DNA of 64,000 nucleotides from an uncultured Chloroflexota bacterium (GCA_937876225.1 CALFIC010000198.1:9814-73813); one strand, 5' to 3'. Shown: positions 54,268 to 62,836, counted from the first letter of the stretch. Program-made: numbers and translations. Notes: generated from the sequence alone by a model not told the origin.

Positions 54268-55806
54268 TTAGCGGACTGCTCGCTTCCACGAGCGCACGAC
54301 ACGGCGTACCGGCATGCGCAATGGGCGACTACTAGCACGCTCACGCACATCGTGTTGTTCCACGTTGGCTGGTTGGCGAATCTCGAGGGTATCGCGGTGG
54401 TAGCCGAGGGTCACCATGATATCGTTGAGGTGTTGTGGAGCCGTTTCGCGCATAATCAAAGCATCGTCTTCGGATTCGATGATAACTCGGCGCATTTCGG
54501 GGGTGAGACAGTGATGTGCACCACCACGACCCGACAGCATCTGCTGGTAGGCACCGATCCCAAAGAAGGCGATTACCATGCGCTCGCCACCCATTGGCAG
54601 CAACAGCGGGGGTTGGCCAGGACGAGGATAGAAATCGTCGGTGTCACACGTATAGCGACCAGCCAAGCGCACGGGACGGACGGGTTGGTGCCAATTGTCG
54701 AGCGGCAACACGATGAATTGCTGACCTTCGACAATCAAGGTGTCGGGCAACGAAACCATCAAACTACCGTTGAGCAGGTACCAATCCGGTGCCCCACCAC
54801 GACCCGACTTGACCGAACCGACTTCCATCAAATAGACACTATGTGATGCGACGGTGTAGCGACCGAACTCACCTACCAAGTCGGGAACAGCAACGCCGTG
54901 CTCGGCACAGGCAACTTGCATGGCATGCATCACCCCTTGTAAAAACCCTTGGTAGTCGAAGGTGAATCCGATGTCGTAGGCGTCGGTAGGCATCCCACCA
55001 CCAAAATTAAAGAAGTGCAAATCGGGCAAACGGGCTGCCAAGGCGGCATAGCTGTCGACAGAGGCGCCGAGGCGGATGCGCCACAAATTGGCGTCTTCCA
55101 TTTGGCTCCCCACCATGGCATGATAGAGCACGATTTTGTGGGGCGTGCCAGTAACCATGGTCATAGCACTGTCGATTTCGGCGGGAGTCAACCCAAAGCG
55201 CTCGCCACCGGGATGGTCAGGGTCGACATCGCCGATATCAAAGCGGGCCCGCACCCCCAACAACAAGGGGTTACGGCAATGACTAATCAAATATGCCAAC
55301 TCGTCGAGGTCGTCGACGATGGGGATGAGGCGATCGTAGCCGGCATCGTGGAGCGCCACGATGGCATCGCGGTAGCTGAAGTCTTTGGAGCCGTTACAAA
55401 ACATGTAGCGGTCGGCAGACAACAAGCCTTGGCGCCACAATTGGTGGGCAATGACGATATCAGCAGCGGCAGAAGTTTCGTAATGGGCACCCGATTGCAA
55501 GGCGGTGCGCACCACTTCTTCGGCGAAATTCGCTTTGGTGGCGTAGGCGTAGTAAAATTCGCCGGTGTATTGCACTGCCGCACGCGCTTCGGCGATTTTG
55601 GCATGCATGTCAGCAATTTGACGGGTTATCAAGGGCAAATAGGCCACCTCGAGGGGTGCGCCGTATTGGTGAACCAAATCGTTGAGATCAATACGATCAT
55701 CGATGAGCAAATGACCATCACGCCGACTAATGAAACTGTTTAACTGGCCGGCGGCGGTGACACCATGACGCTGGTGCATGTGTTCAAGATAAGTAAGACC
55801 GTTCAA
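54268..55806 (-). CDS. Divergent arginine-decarboxylase-like PLP enzyme (fold type III)
   Basis: This is a 512-residue PLP decarboxylase of the alanine-racemase-fold group. The cofactor lysine is in YAYATKAN (about residue 90), followed by HAMVGSQMED, FFNFGGGMP and GEFGRYTVASHSVY, which correspond to the HxxxGSQ, GGG and ESGR motifs of SpeA-type arginine decarboxylases. It is shorter than SpeA (about 630-660 residues), and the C-terminal 30 residues are very Arg-rich. It probably decarboxylates arginine, ornithine or a related substrate for polyamines. The TTG start at 55806 has AAGGAG 11 nt before it. A complex leader on the same strand (see 55862-56350) strongly suggests tight control. Confidence 0.75.
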   Translation of the reverse strand: MNGLTYLEHMHQRHGVTAAGQLNSFISRRDGHLLIDDRIDLNDLVHQYGAPLEVAYLPLITRQIADMHAKIAEARAAVQYTGEFYYAYATKANFAEEVVRTALQSGAHYETSAAADIVIAHQLWRQGLLSADRYMFCNGSKDFSYRDAIVALHDAGYDRLIPIVDDLDELAYLISHCRNPLLLGVRARFDIGDVDPDHPGGERFGLTPAEIDSAMTMVTGTPHKIVLYHAMVGSQMEDANLWRIRLGASVDSYAALAARLPDLHFFNFGGGMPTDAYDIGFTFDYQGFLQGVMHAMQVACAEHGVAVPDLVGEFGRYTVASHSVYLMEVGSVKSGRGGAPDWYLLNGSLMVSLPDTLIVEGQQFIVLPLDNWHQPVRPVRLAGRYTCDTDDFYPRPGQPPLLLPMGGERMVIAFFGIGAYQQMLSGRGGAHHCLTPEMRRVIIESEDDALIMRETAPQHLNDIMVTLGYHRDTLEIRQPANVEQHDVRERASSRPLRMPVRRVVRSWKRAVR

Positions 55807-55861
55807 TTCAGTGATGACTCCTTACACAGATCAATGATTCTAAACCAACGCGTGAAGTACA

Positions 55862-55975
55862 TTACCCACGCTGACGAATTCGCACCACCACCAAACTTGC
55901 CCGCCGACTAGCGAGCCATTCGGTTGATGACGCACGTGACGGGCGCAATTGCGCTTTGAGCCACTGTACGAACAT
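55862..55975 (-). CDS. Short Arg-rich ORF (37 aa), candidate leader peptide
   Basis: ATG 55975 is preceded by AGAGGAGGGACCGC, one of the best ribosome-binding sites in the window. The ORF has 37 codons and ends TAA at 55862-55864. It begins MFVQWLKAQLRPSR and ends VVVRIRQRG, with seven arginines. It lies between a transcription terminator (55999-56027) and the arginine-decarboxylase-like gene, whose start is 55 nt further on. A leader peptide whose translation senses arginine or its products is inference, by analogy with ornithine-decarboxylase leader peptides. It could also be a small independent protein. Confidence 0.5.
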   Translation of the reverse strand: MFVQWLKAQLRPSRASSTEWLASRRASLVVVRIRQRG

Positions 55976-55998
55976 GCGGTCCCTCCTCTGATACACAC

Positions 55999-56027
55999 AA
56001 AAAAACCAGGCCGTTTGCGACGCCCGG
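55999..56027 (-). terminator. Terminator within the decarboxylase leader
   Basis: On the minus strand CCGGGC-n10-GCCTGG forms a 6-bp stem (one G-U pair) with extra CG-CAAA-CG pairing in the loop, directly followed by seven U residues. It lies upstream of the Arg-rich leader ORF. Two nucleotides of its 5' arm overlap the 3' strand of the long-range stem at 56026-56039. Confidence 0.7.
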
Positions 56028-56161
56028 GTGTCTATGTTGCACAGAGATTGTTAGTCTGTCATCTCGGACTGTGTAGGAATATGCGCGAGGAACAATTGCG
56101 CGGCGTGAGAATCATACCGCAAGGCACACCTACGACAGGCGCTAGATCAACATAGCCACCC
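56026..56161 (-). ncRNA. Candidate riboswitch/attenuator RNA upstream of decarboxylase gene
   Basis: The strands GGGTGGCTATGTTG (minus, from 56161 to 56148) and CAACATAGACACCC (56039 to 56026) pair at 13 of 14 positions and enclose about 108 nt. Inside are a GTAGG / CCTAC stem with a nested TTGCG / CGCAA hairpin, and a CACAG / CTGTG hairpin with AGAT / ATCT inside it. This gives a P1-type stem around two branches, and the terminator follows at once. That is the layout of a ligand-sensing riboswitch. I compared it from memory with TPP, SAM, lysine, glycine, cobalamin, FMN, guanidine and T-box signatures and found no match. Confidence 0.55.
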
Positions 56162-56322
56162 ATTAGTTTGTATGCGTTTGCGTCCATATACCCCCACGAA
56201 AGCCTACTCGGGATTTGCTCAAATCACTCGAATGGTGACCTGAAAAACGCTCGATAACGGAAGAGGAATTCGTCCGTATCGCCGGAGGCAAGAATGTCTT
56301 GGTAGATGTCTACCGAATAACT

Positions 56323-56350
56323 ATTGTAGTAGTTTTTTCGTAGATGTCAA
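56323..56350 (-). promoter_or_regulatory. Strong promoter of the decarboxylase leader, in a 500-nt divergent gap
   Basis: On the minus strand TTGACA (56345-56350) and TACAAT (56323-56328) are 16 nt apart, close to the sigma-70 consensus. Transcription would begin near 56316, giving a leader of about 510 nt to the decarboxylase start. Between it and the aptamer-like region are two hairpins, GGTAG-ACAT-CTACC and CGATACGGA / TCCGTTATCG. The gap 55976-56475 contains no other gene; near its right end is GGGCGAAT / ATTCGCCC (56398-56405 and 56429-56436). Confidence 0.7.
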
Positions 56351-56443
56351 GTAGCAAAATACTCATAAACCAAAGCGATGGAGCGATGCGGCGCTGGGGC
56401 GAATATCATGACGCATGAATGCGCCATAATTCGCCCGTACGTA

Positions 56444-56452
56444 TGCTATGAT
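56444..56452 (+). promoter_or_regulatory. Extended -10 promoter of M23 lipoprotein gene
   Basis: TGCTATGAT is an extended -10 (TGC + TATGAT) 24 nt before ATG 56476. No clear -35 is present. GAGGGG upstream of the ATG is the ribosome-binding site. Confidence 0.45.
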
Positions 56453-56475
56453 AGTCAAAATATCAGAGGGGCATT

Positions 56476-57195
56476 ATGTCATTACTACGCATCAGTATCC
56501 TCATCGTTGGCACGGCACTTCTGCTCGCTTGTACCAATCCGAGCGTGCTAAACACACCGACGCCCACGACCCAAATCATTGCGAGTGCGACGCCACTCGC
56601 CGCCACCCCTACTGCGGTTGCCACCGCGACGGTGAAGCCAAGTGCGACGGTGACCGCGACAATCACCCCTACCGAGGTACCCACAGCCACGGCGAGTGCC
56701 ACGGCGAGTGCCACGGCTGTCGTCGCGCAATATGTCTTCCCGGTGCAGCATGCTGACGTCAACTACGGCAAATTCCATCACGATTATCCGGCGACGGATA
56801 TTTTTTGTGCGGAAGGAAGTGAATTTGTGGCGGTCACCGATGGGGTGGTCGACTTTATCAGCTTCAAAGATATCTGGGATCCCAAAACCAACGACCCCAA
56901 CTACCGAGGCGGATTGTCGGTGGCGATTATCGGCACCGACGGCGTGCGCTATTATGGTTCGCATTTGCAGTCCATCGCCCCTGATTTACAGGTGGGGATG
57001 ACGGTAACTGCAGGCCAATTACTGGGGTATACCGGCAAAAGCGGCGATGCACGATTTACGGCAGCCCATTTGCACTTTGGGATTTCGCACCCTACGACCC
57101 CCGAGGATTGGCAAGTACGGCGTGGTGAAATATCGCCGTACCCGTACTTACAGGCCTGGCGCAAGGGCGAAATGCGCGCACCCGTACTACCCTAA
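56476..57195 (+). CDS. M23-family peptidase, lipoprotein
   Basis: This is a 239-residue lipoprotein. The lipobox is ALLLAC (Cys19), followed by a Thr/Ala/Pro-rich linker to about residue 80. The C-terminal domain is LytM/M23: HHDYPATDIF contains the first metal His and Asp, and HLHFGIS contains the HxH pair. It would cut peptidoglycan cross-bridges or escort division factors on the outer face. The active-site ligands appear complete, so it is likely catalytic. It has its own promoter and precedes ribokinase by 61 nt. Confidence 0.85.
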   Translation: MSLLRISILIVGTALLLACTNPSVLNTPTPTTQIIASATPLAATPTAVATATVKPSATVTATITPTEVPTATASATASATAVVAQYVFPVQHADVNYGKFHHDYPATDIFCAEGSEFVAVTDGVVDFISFKDIWDPKTNDPNYRGGLSVAIIGTDGVRYYGSHLQSIAPDLQVGMTVTAGQLLGYTGKSGDARFTAAHLHFGISHPTTPEDWQVRRGEISPYPYLQAWRKGEMRAPVLP

Positions 57196-57256
57196 CAGCG
57201 ACTTATTCACGGCGCGCCAGACTGTTTTTTCCAAAAAATAAAAAAGGAGAATGACG

Positions 57257-58174
57257 ATGAGTATTGCGGTGTTTGGCAGTATCAACATGGATTTGGTGGT
57301 GCGGTCGCCGCATATCCCCGTCCCGGGCGAAACGATTTTGGGCAGTGATTTCGTGACGGTCCCCGGTGGCAAAGGGGCCAATCAAGCAGTGGCAGCGGCG
57401 CAACTTGGTCTACCGGTGCACTTGATTGGGGCGGTGGGTGATGATGGCTTTGGGCAACAATTGCGCCAAAGTTTGCGCGACTACACCGTCGATATTACCC
57501 ATGTCCAGACCATCCGCGGGGCATCGGGGGTGGCGTTGATTACCGTCGACGACAAAGGCGAAAATACGATTGTGGTAGCGTCAGGTGCCAATATGCGCAT
57601 GAGCGCAGGGATTCTCGATGCCGTGGCACTCGCACTCGCTGATTGCAAATCATTGCTGTTGCAACTCGAAATTCCATATGATTTGGTACTGACAGCGGCA
57701 CATTTGGCCAAACGGCGTAATTTGACCGTCATCCTCGATCCAGCCCCTGCCCCGCAAAAGCCATTGCCAGCCGAATTATATGCACTGGCCGACATCATTA
57801 CCCCCAACGAAAACGAAACCTTGGCGTTGACGGGTATCGCCCCCATCGACGACGCCAGTGCCGCCGCTGCCGCTAACGTACTCCACCAACGCGGCGCCCA
57901 ACACGTAGTGATTAAACGAGGTGCCCAAGGAGTGGTATGGAGTCATGCCGGTCAACAACAGGTGGTACCGGCGTTTGTGGTGCCGGCGGTCGACACGGTA
58001 GCGGCGGGAGATTGTTACAACGGTGCCTTGGCCGTAGCGCTCCACGATGGGATGTTGATGCCAGTAGCCTTGCGCTTTGCCGCGGCCAGCGCCGCCATCG
58101 CCGTGACGCGGCGCGGCGCTCAAAGCTCCATGCCCAACCGCCGGGAAGTATTGGCGTTGTTGGGGCAGGCTTAG
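57257..58174 (+). CDS. rbsK: Ribokinase
   Basis: This is a 305-residue PfkB-family sugar kinase. The N-terminal VFGSINMDLVVR and VPGGKGANQAVAAAQLG are ribokinase signatures, and the C-terminal DTVAAGDCYNGALA contains the catalytic Asp (usually GAGDTF). It phosphorylates ribose at C5 in the cytoplasm. ATG 57257 is chosen because AAGGAG lies 7 nt before it; the ATG at 57251 is too close. No ribose transporter or other rbs gene is nearby. The replacement of GAGDTF by AAGDCY is mild, and 2-deoxyribose or other sugars cannot be excluded. Confidence 0.85.
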   Translation: MSIAVFGSINMDLVVRSPHIPVPGETILGSDFVTVPGGKGANQAVAAAQLGLPVHLIGAVGDDGFGQQLRQSLRDYTVDITHVQTIRGASGVALITVDDKGENTIVVASGANMRMSAGILDAVALALADCKSLLLQLEIPYDLVLTAAHLAKRRNLTVILDPAPAPQKPLPAELYALADIITPNENETLALTGIAPIDDASAAAAANVLHQRGAQHVVIKRGAQGVVWSHAGQQQVVPAFVVPAVDTVAAGDCYNGALAVALHDGMLMPVALRFAAASAAIAVTRRGAQSSMPNRREVLALLGQA

Positions 58175-58183
58175 TGACATGGA

Positions 58184-58370
58184 TTGTCATATGTCTCACG
58201 CGGAGTCGCGGAGGGCGCGGAGCCATCGTACAGTCGTGGTAACCGATATATGTCGGTCAATGCATGTTGTCATATGTCTCGCACAGAGGACGCAGAGGGC
58301 GCAGAAGCATTAATAATTGCCGGTAATCGATTAGTACAGATTAGTACGCAATGTCTTTTGTCGCGCACAG
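58184..58370. repeat. Three degenerate tandem units of about 84 bp
   Basis: TTGTCATATGTCTC occurs identically at 58184-58197 and 58267-58280, each followed by a related GC-rich run (CGGAGTCGCGGAGGGCGCGG and the CGCAGAGGGCGCAG version). A weaker third copy, GTCTTTTGTCGCGCACAGGG, begins at 58353. The intervening CGGTAA-x-CGAT segments are also alike. The spacing of 83-85 bp indicates a decayed tandem array rather than a gene. Confidence 0.6.
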
Positions 58371-58373
58371 GGC

Positions 58374-58413
58374 ACCCGTGTAGCGACGCTGCATGCAGCG
58401 TCGCTACACGGGT
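58374..58413. repeat. Perfect 40-nt palindrome at the 3' end of the VWA gene
   Basis: The 20-nt arms beginning ACCCGTGTAGCGACG and its reverse complement meet with no loop. The palindrome contains the last two sense codons and stop of the VWA gene (CCC GTG TAG), then extends 30 nt beyond. It can fold as a terminator hairpin on the minus strand or as a mobile REP-like element. Confidence 0.75.
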
Positions 58414-61076
58414 ATATCATCGGAAGCAGACGCGCGTCGTTTGGCTTGTTGCAGGCGATCAATGCGACTAGGAGGTGGTGTCGGCGCACTACCTGGGGTT
58501 GCCGGCGGGGCAGGGGGTGGCGGTACCGCACCAGAGCGGCGACGGATCGGCGCACTCAGCTGGATATTGAGGCGGCGCACGGCGATTTCACCCACAAAGA
58601 GCACCATCGCCAGCAATACCAAATAGGGCACCAGTGACAATGACGCAGATTGTGCGCCGCCCCGTACCTGCCAATATGCAGTAGTCAACGCAGGATTGAT
58701 TTGCCCAGCAGTTTGCTGAGCGATTGCACTCAACGTAGCGCTCCCTTGGCCATCGTTGAGCAATTCGCTCCGTGGGGTAATCACTACTCCGCGAGTCACG
58801 AGTGTCGCGCCTGAGCGGAGCGTCAGCACATATTCGCCATCGGGAATATCAGCAACGCTGGCCCGCCACAAACGCGTATCACGCTGGGTTAACACAATAG
58901 GAATCCCATTTCCGTCAGCCGCAACCAGCTGAGCACTAGGGGCAGTCGCTGTGGGGGCATCGGTGGTGACTTCGACATCAAGTAAATCATCGTGCCAATA
59001 CCAGGCCAGGGACATTGAAGATGGAGCAGTTGGGATGAGTGGGGCGAGTAATGCCGGCACCAGCGCAGCTAATGCAGGGCTCGCAAGCCAATCACGCCCC
59101 CAGCGTGCGCCAAGGTCACTCGCCCAAACGGCGCTCTGACCCACACCAACCTGCTGAGTCACCCACAACGGATTGTCAGCATCGATTTGCATCAACACGC
59201 GTGCATTCGCGCGCGTGGTGGTGCGATTGTAGCCGTGGAGCAGGGCGAGGGGTGGATTGCCGGCCGGCCAAGCGTCACGACTCACGAGCTGGGGCACGAC
59301 ATCGGCTTCGACGAAGTCACGACTGGCCACCCGGGTAGTTTCGTCCAAAAACACTTGCGCAAGGTCTTGGGGATTGGTGACCTGATAACTCACTCCTTGA
59401 CCGATAGCCGCCAACTGGGCTAGCCCTTGCATATCGGCGTCAGCGCCCAATGCGATGGTACTCAGCGATACGCGTTGATTGGCGAAGGCTTGGGCAATAT
59501 CGCGGCTCGATTGGGGGTCTTGGCCATCCGAAAGCAATATCACATGGCGCACATCACCGTCGAGGGCTGCAATGCTGGCTTGGGCGAGTTGCAGCCCTGA
59601 TCGGATGGATGTGCCGCCATCGCTTTGTACCACTCCGAGAGCTTGGGCGATACTATCGGCAGATGGCACGGGCTGAGGGGCAAGGCTCCATTGGGCACTA
59701 TCCGAAAAAAACGCTACCCCCACGGTATCGCCGTCACTCAAGCCTTGAATGGCTTGATAGGCGGCTTCTTTGGCGAGGTCGAGGCGCGACAAACCGCCAC
59801 CCACAGGATCTGCCATACTGCCACTTTTGTCGATAACTAATAGCACTGCGAGGCGCTTGCGTTTGGTAGGGTCGATGGGATCGAACCGTACCGGCGCAAT
59901 TTCGGCCAGGGGCGTGTGGCGGAAGCCCCCTGCGCCGAGGCTGTCGGCGCCCCCAAGCCACAAAAACCCACGCCCAAGTGTTTTGACGGCATACACGATA
60001 TTTTGCATCACAATCGGTGGTACCAGTCGCGCCGGCGTATCGGCCAACACAATCACATCGTAGCTAGCGAGGCTCGTGAGCTGGCTATCGATGTCACGAG
60101 GGCGCCGTACCGTCACCGTACTCCCCGTAGCCCGCACCTGCGCCACAAACGACTGGATGGGGGCAATAGGATCAGCCAACACCAAAATTTGCGGCGCACC
60201 GTCACGTTGCACGAGCACTCGTTGCCGGTTATCGGGCAAGTCATCGTCTTGGGGGGCCACCAGGGTGAATTCGAGGCGGTGCATACCGGGATCGATGGGG
60301 GGAATCGTTAGCGTCACCCGTTGTGCGCTACCAGATAGTTGGAGCGTCGTCTCAAAAAACGGTATGCCATTGTTGGTCACACGCAATATGGCAGATTGAG
60401 CAACACTACCGGTAGTGTCGATATCGGCACTCAGGGTGCCACTGCCGCGGGTTTGTTGGGGTAGTCGCACTTGCGTCAATGCCGCTTGTGCCAGTGGCTG
60501 CGTGGTGGTCAAGGGAATAACGTCGACCCGAATACCCCGTGCGACCAAGGCTGTAATTGTGTCACGCAGGCGACCACGGGTTTCTTGGCCATCAGACAGT
60601 ACCAGCAACCGTCCCTCGTAGCCAGCGGGCAGTAACGCCGCCGCTTGGGTCACCGCCGCCGCCAAGGCCGTCCCATCACGACTACCGACCAACGCTGGCG
60701 AGGTATCACGCAAGGCGAGGCTGGGGATGGCTGCGACTGCCGCCGTACTTGCCACATCGACAATCCCCAACAGTGCTGTTGCCGGTTGACTGGCTTGGAG
60801 CTGAGTAATCAATGTCGCTTGGCGTTGGAGTGCAGTTGCATCAATTGACGCCGATATGTCACGCACCACGACCAAAGCGACCGCCCGGGGGGGAATCTGC
60901 CACGAGGGTGCAGCCAATGCAATGATGAGTAACACGACACTCATCATCCGCAGCACCAGTACGAGCACACGGCGCGCATGGGGCAATCCCGGTTGGCGTG
61001 ACCACCACCACAAGGCTGCCAGAGCGAGCGGAATAACAAGTACGTACCACGGCGCATGCCAGGTTACCAGATTCAT
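58404..61076 (-). CDS. Large VWA-domain membrane protein, BatA/BatB-like
   Basis: This is an 890-residue protein with two N-terminal membrane segments and one near the C-terminus. An N-terminal VWA-like domain follows with VRDISASID as a degenerate MIDAS. A Rossmann-like glutamine-amidotransferase-type region comes next (DVIVLAD, WLGGADSLG), then a classical VWA with DKSGSM, GGTSIRSGLQ and VILLSDGQD, and a C-terminal beta-rich part. It ends in a palindrome. It overlaps the 587-residue VWA gene by 4 nt. Such proteins assemble with a MoxR ATPase on the outer or inner membrane face; the client is unknown. Confidence 0.85.
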   Translation of the reverse strand: MNLVTWHAPWYVLVIPLALAALWWWSRQPGLPHARRVLVLVLRMMSVVLLIIALAAPSWQIPPRAVALVVVRDISASIDATALQRQATLITQLQASQPATALLGIVDVASTAAVAAIPSLALRDTSPALVGSRDGTALAAAVTQAAALLPAGYEGRLLVLSDGQETRGRLRDTITALVARGIRVDVIPLTTTQPLAQAALTQVRLPQQTRGSGTLSADIDTTGSVAQSAILRVTNNGIPFFETTLQLSGSAQRVTLTIPPIDPGMHRLEFTLVAPQDDDLPDNRQRVLVQRDGAPQILVLADPIAPIQSFVAQVRATGSTVTVRRPRDIDSQLTSLASYDVIVLADTPARLVPPIVMQNIVYAVKTLGRGFLWLGGADSLGAGGFRHTPLAEIAPVRFDPIDPTKRKRLAVLLVIDKSGSMADPVGGGLSRLDLAKEAAYQAIQGLSDGDTVGVAFFSDSAQWSLAPQPVPSADSIAQALGVVQSDGGTSIRSGLQLAQASIAALDGDVRHVILLSDGQDPQSSRDIAQAFANQRVSLSTIALGADADMQGLAQLAAIGQGVSYQVTNPQDLAQVFLDETTRVASRDFVEADVVPQLVSRDAWPAGNPPLALLHGYNRTTTRANARVLMQIDADNPLWVTQQVGVGQSAVWASDLGARWGRDWLASPALAALVPALLAPLIPTAPSSMSLAWYWHDDLLDVEVTTDAPTATAPSAQLVAADGNGIPIVLTQRDTRLWRASVADIPDGEYVLTLRSGATLVTRGVVITPRSELLNDGQGSATLSAIAQQTAGQINPALTTAYWQVRGGAQSASLSLVPYLVLLAMVLFVGEIAVRRLNIQLSAPIRRRSGAVPPPPAPPATPGSAPTPPPSRIDRLQQAKRRASASDDIPV

Positions 61077-62836
61077 GTCACCCTCCCATTCCGCCAGGTC
61101 AGCCAGCGTTCGCCACACAACCCGAGTATGCCCAACACCAACAACCATTGCCCAAGGGCGATACCCGCAGGCAACAACCACGGTGCGGCAATGACTGGTG
61201 TGGACGTCGCAACCCGATTCACCCGCGATTCGGCCGGTGCCTGCAGATTCGCCACTACCCATGTGTCGTTGACACGATACGCACCCGCTTGCGTTACGTC
61301 AACCAAAACTACATCGGTGGCGCGGGGAATGATCCGTGCCAGCCCACCGACTGGTTGGGCGTAGAGGATGGGCAACGGCGCAGGAGGCAGTGCAACTATC
61401 ACCGCATCGCCAGTTTGGTAGCTGGGTTGCAGGCGGGTGGGTGCCAGATAAGTCAAAATATTACGTACCAACAAGGGAAAATCAGGGCGCAGTGGCAAAT
61501 CACTATTGGACAAGGCAAAGCCGAATACCACCGTCGCCACCCCATTATTGCGCCCGGCATAGGCATGCACCCCCGCACTACTTTTGAGCCAAGTTTGAGC
61601 CCACAGTGGCGGAAGTACGATGGTTGTCGTCAACACCTGGCTATTCGCGATAGCAATATCGCGGTCGAGCGTGGCTTCGTCGCCGTGGAGCACTCCTGGT
61701 TGGAGCACCGGTAAGCGTACAGGGGGCACTTGACTGGGGGCATTGAGTTGCCAGAGTGGTACCGTCACGCTCAGCGGGATGGTGGCATCGGTTTGAATCA
61801 CAATCTCGGCATCAGTGATTTGATTAGTCACCATCACATTTGGCAATACCCGCAATGCCGCCGCCAAAAAGCGATCCATTTGCGGATACACGGCGACCCG
61901 TAGCGGCGTAGGGGTGGTTTTTTGCCACCAACAATCGTCGTCACTTACCAAGGCATCACGGCTATCGGGCGTCAACCGGACATGGAGTAACGGCGGTGGG
62001 TCGGTGAGCTGTACGCGCCATTCGACTGGCGCATCGGCGCGCGGGGTAACCGTAGTAGCATCGTACAAGCGGTTATTTTCGTCGACTAATTCAACGGTAC
62101 GGGCTGTTGCAAACGGAGTTCCGTCGGCTTCGATACGGATGATACCATCCCAACCGGTTGGCCCAGCGGTAAACGTACACCCTTGGATTGATTGATTGGC
62201 CACAGGACCGCCAATCGCAATTAAATGCCAATCTGCAGGCCACGGAGCGCTGGCAAGCAGGGGGTCGTCGCTCAGCAAAAACACTTCGCTGGTACGGCCG
62301 CGCATGGCAGCCAGCCACGCCGGCAAGAGAGTGACATCGCCAGCCACGGCACGCGGTTGCACCGCATCAATCAAGGTTGCGAGGTAATTACGGTCACTGA
62401 GTTGATTGGCATGCAGGGTCACGTCACGGTCGCTGGTAAGCAATGAAAACGTGGTCGCGGGCGGTGAAGTCGCAACAATCTGGGTGGCAATCTGGCGCGC
62501 TTGGGCGATACGACTGCCGGCTGGCTCATACGTGAGCATACTAGCCGTCGTATCGATGATGATGATACGGTGTAGCGGGGCTGCCACATCTGCCACCGTC
62601 GGGTCAGCCGCCGCCCCCGCTAACAACACGACAACGAGCAGACGCAACAACAAAAGCCACCACGGCGCAGGCGGGTGCCACGGGCGGGTACTAGTTTGTT
62701 CGTGGCGCAGTTGTTGCCACAACTGCAACGACGGCACAATCTGACGGGTGGCACGCGGGCGCAACAGATGCCACACCACCATGGCAATCAGGAGCGGTAT
62801 GGCAATCCACCAAATCCAGCTATCACGGAAGCTCAC
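61073..62836 (-). CDS. VWA-domain membrane protein (BatA-like)
   Basis: This is a 587-residue protein. It opens with a membrane segment (residues 9-24), then a second one near 60-75, then a VWA domain with DTTASM as the MIDAS start. A long extracytoplasmic beta-rich region follows, and the last 40 residues contain another membrane segment. The order is typical of aerotolerance-related BatA proteins encoded after moxR and a DUF58 gene. Its start overlaps the DUF58 stop and its stop overlaps the next VWA start, both by 4 nt. Confidence 0.83.
   Translation of the reverse strand: MSFRDSWIWWIAIPLLIAMVVWHLLRPRATRQIVPSLQLWQQLRHEQTSTRPWHPPAPWWLLLLRLLVVVLLAGAAADPTVADVAAPLHRIIIIDTTASMLTYEPAGSRIAQARQIATQIVATSPPATTFSLLTSDRDVTLHANQLSDRNYLATLIDAVQPRAVAGDVTLLPAWLAAMRGRTSEVFLLSDDPLLASAPWPADWHLIAIGGPVANQSIQGCTFTAGPTGWDGIIRIEADGTPFATARTVELVDENNRLYDATTVTPRADAPVEWRVQLTDPPPLLHVRLTPDSRDALVSDDDCWWQKTTPTPLRVAVYPQMDRFLAAALRVLPNVMVTNQITDAEIVIQTDATIPLSVTVPLWQLNAPSQVPPVRLPVLQPGVLHGDEATLDRDIAIANSQVLTTTIVLPPLWAQTWLKSSAGVHAYAGRNNGVATVVFGFALSNSDLPLRPDFPLLVRNILTYLAPTRLQPSYQTGDAVIVALPPAPLPILYAQPVGGLARIIPRATDVVLVDVTQAGAYRVNDTWVVANLQAPAESRVNRVATSTPVIAAPWLLPAGIALGQWLLVLGILGLCGERWLTWRNGRVT

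Noticed and set aside
54180..54350. Longer N-terminus for the HerA-like ATPase, overlapping the decarboxylase gene
   Set aside because: The extension overlaps the 3' end of the decarboxylase gene, has no supporting ribosome-binding site, and the conserved domain begins at MNTRTRIG with GAGG upstream.
56026..56350. T-box leader for an amino acid gene
   Set aside because: No AGGGUGGNACCGCG-type T-box sequence lies before the terminator; the similar AGGAGGGACCGC is just the ribosome-binding site after it.
58184..58370. CRISPR array
   Set aside because: Only three diverged units, related spacers and no cas genes.
61077..61262. 62-residue N-terminal extension of the large VWA gene
   Set aside because: It lies inside the upstream VWA gene, and ATG 61076 has a strong GGGAGGG ribosome-binding site and the first membrane segment follows.
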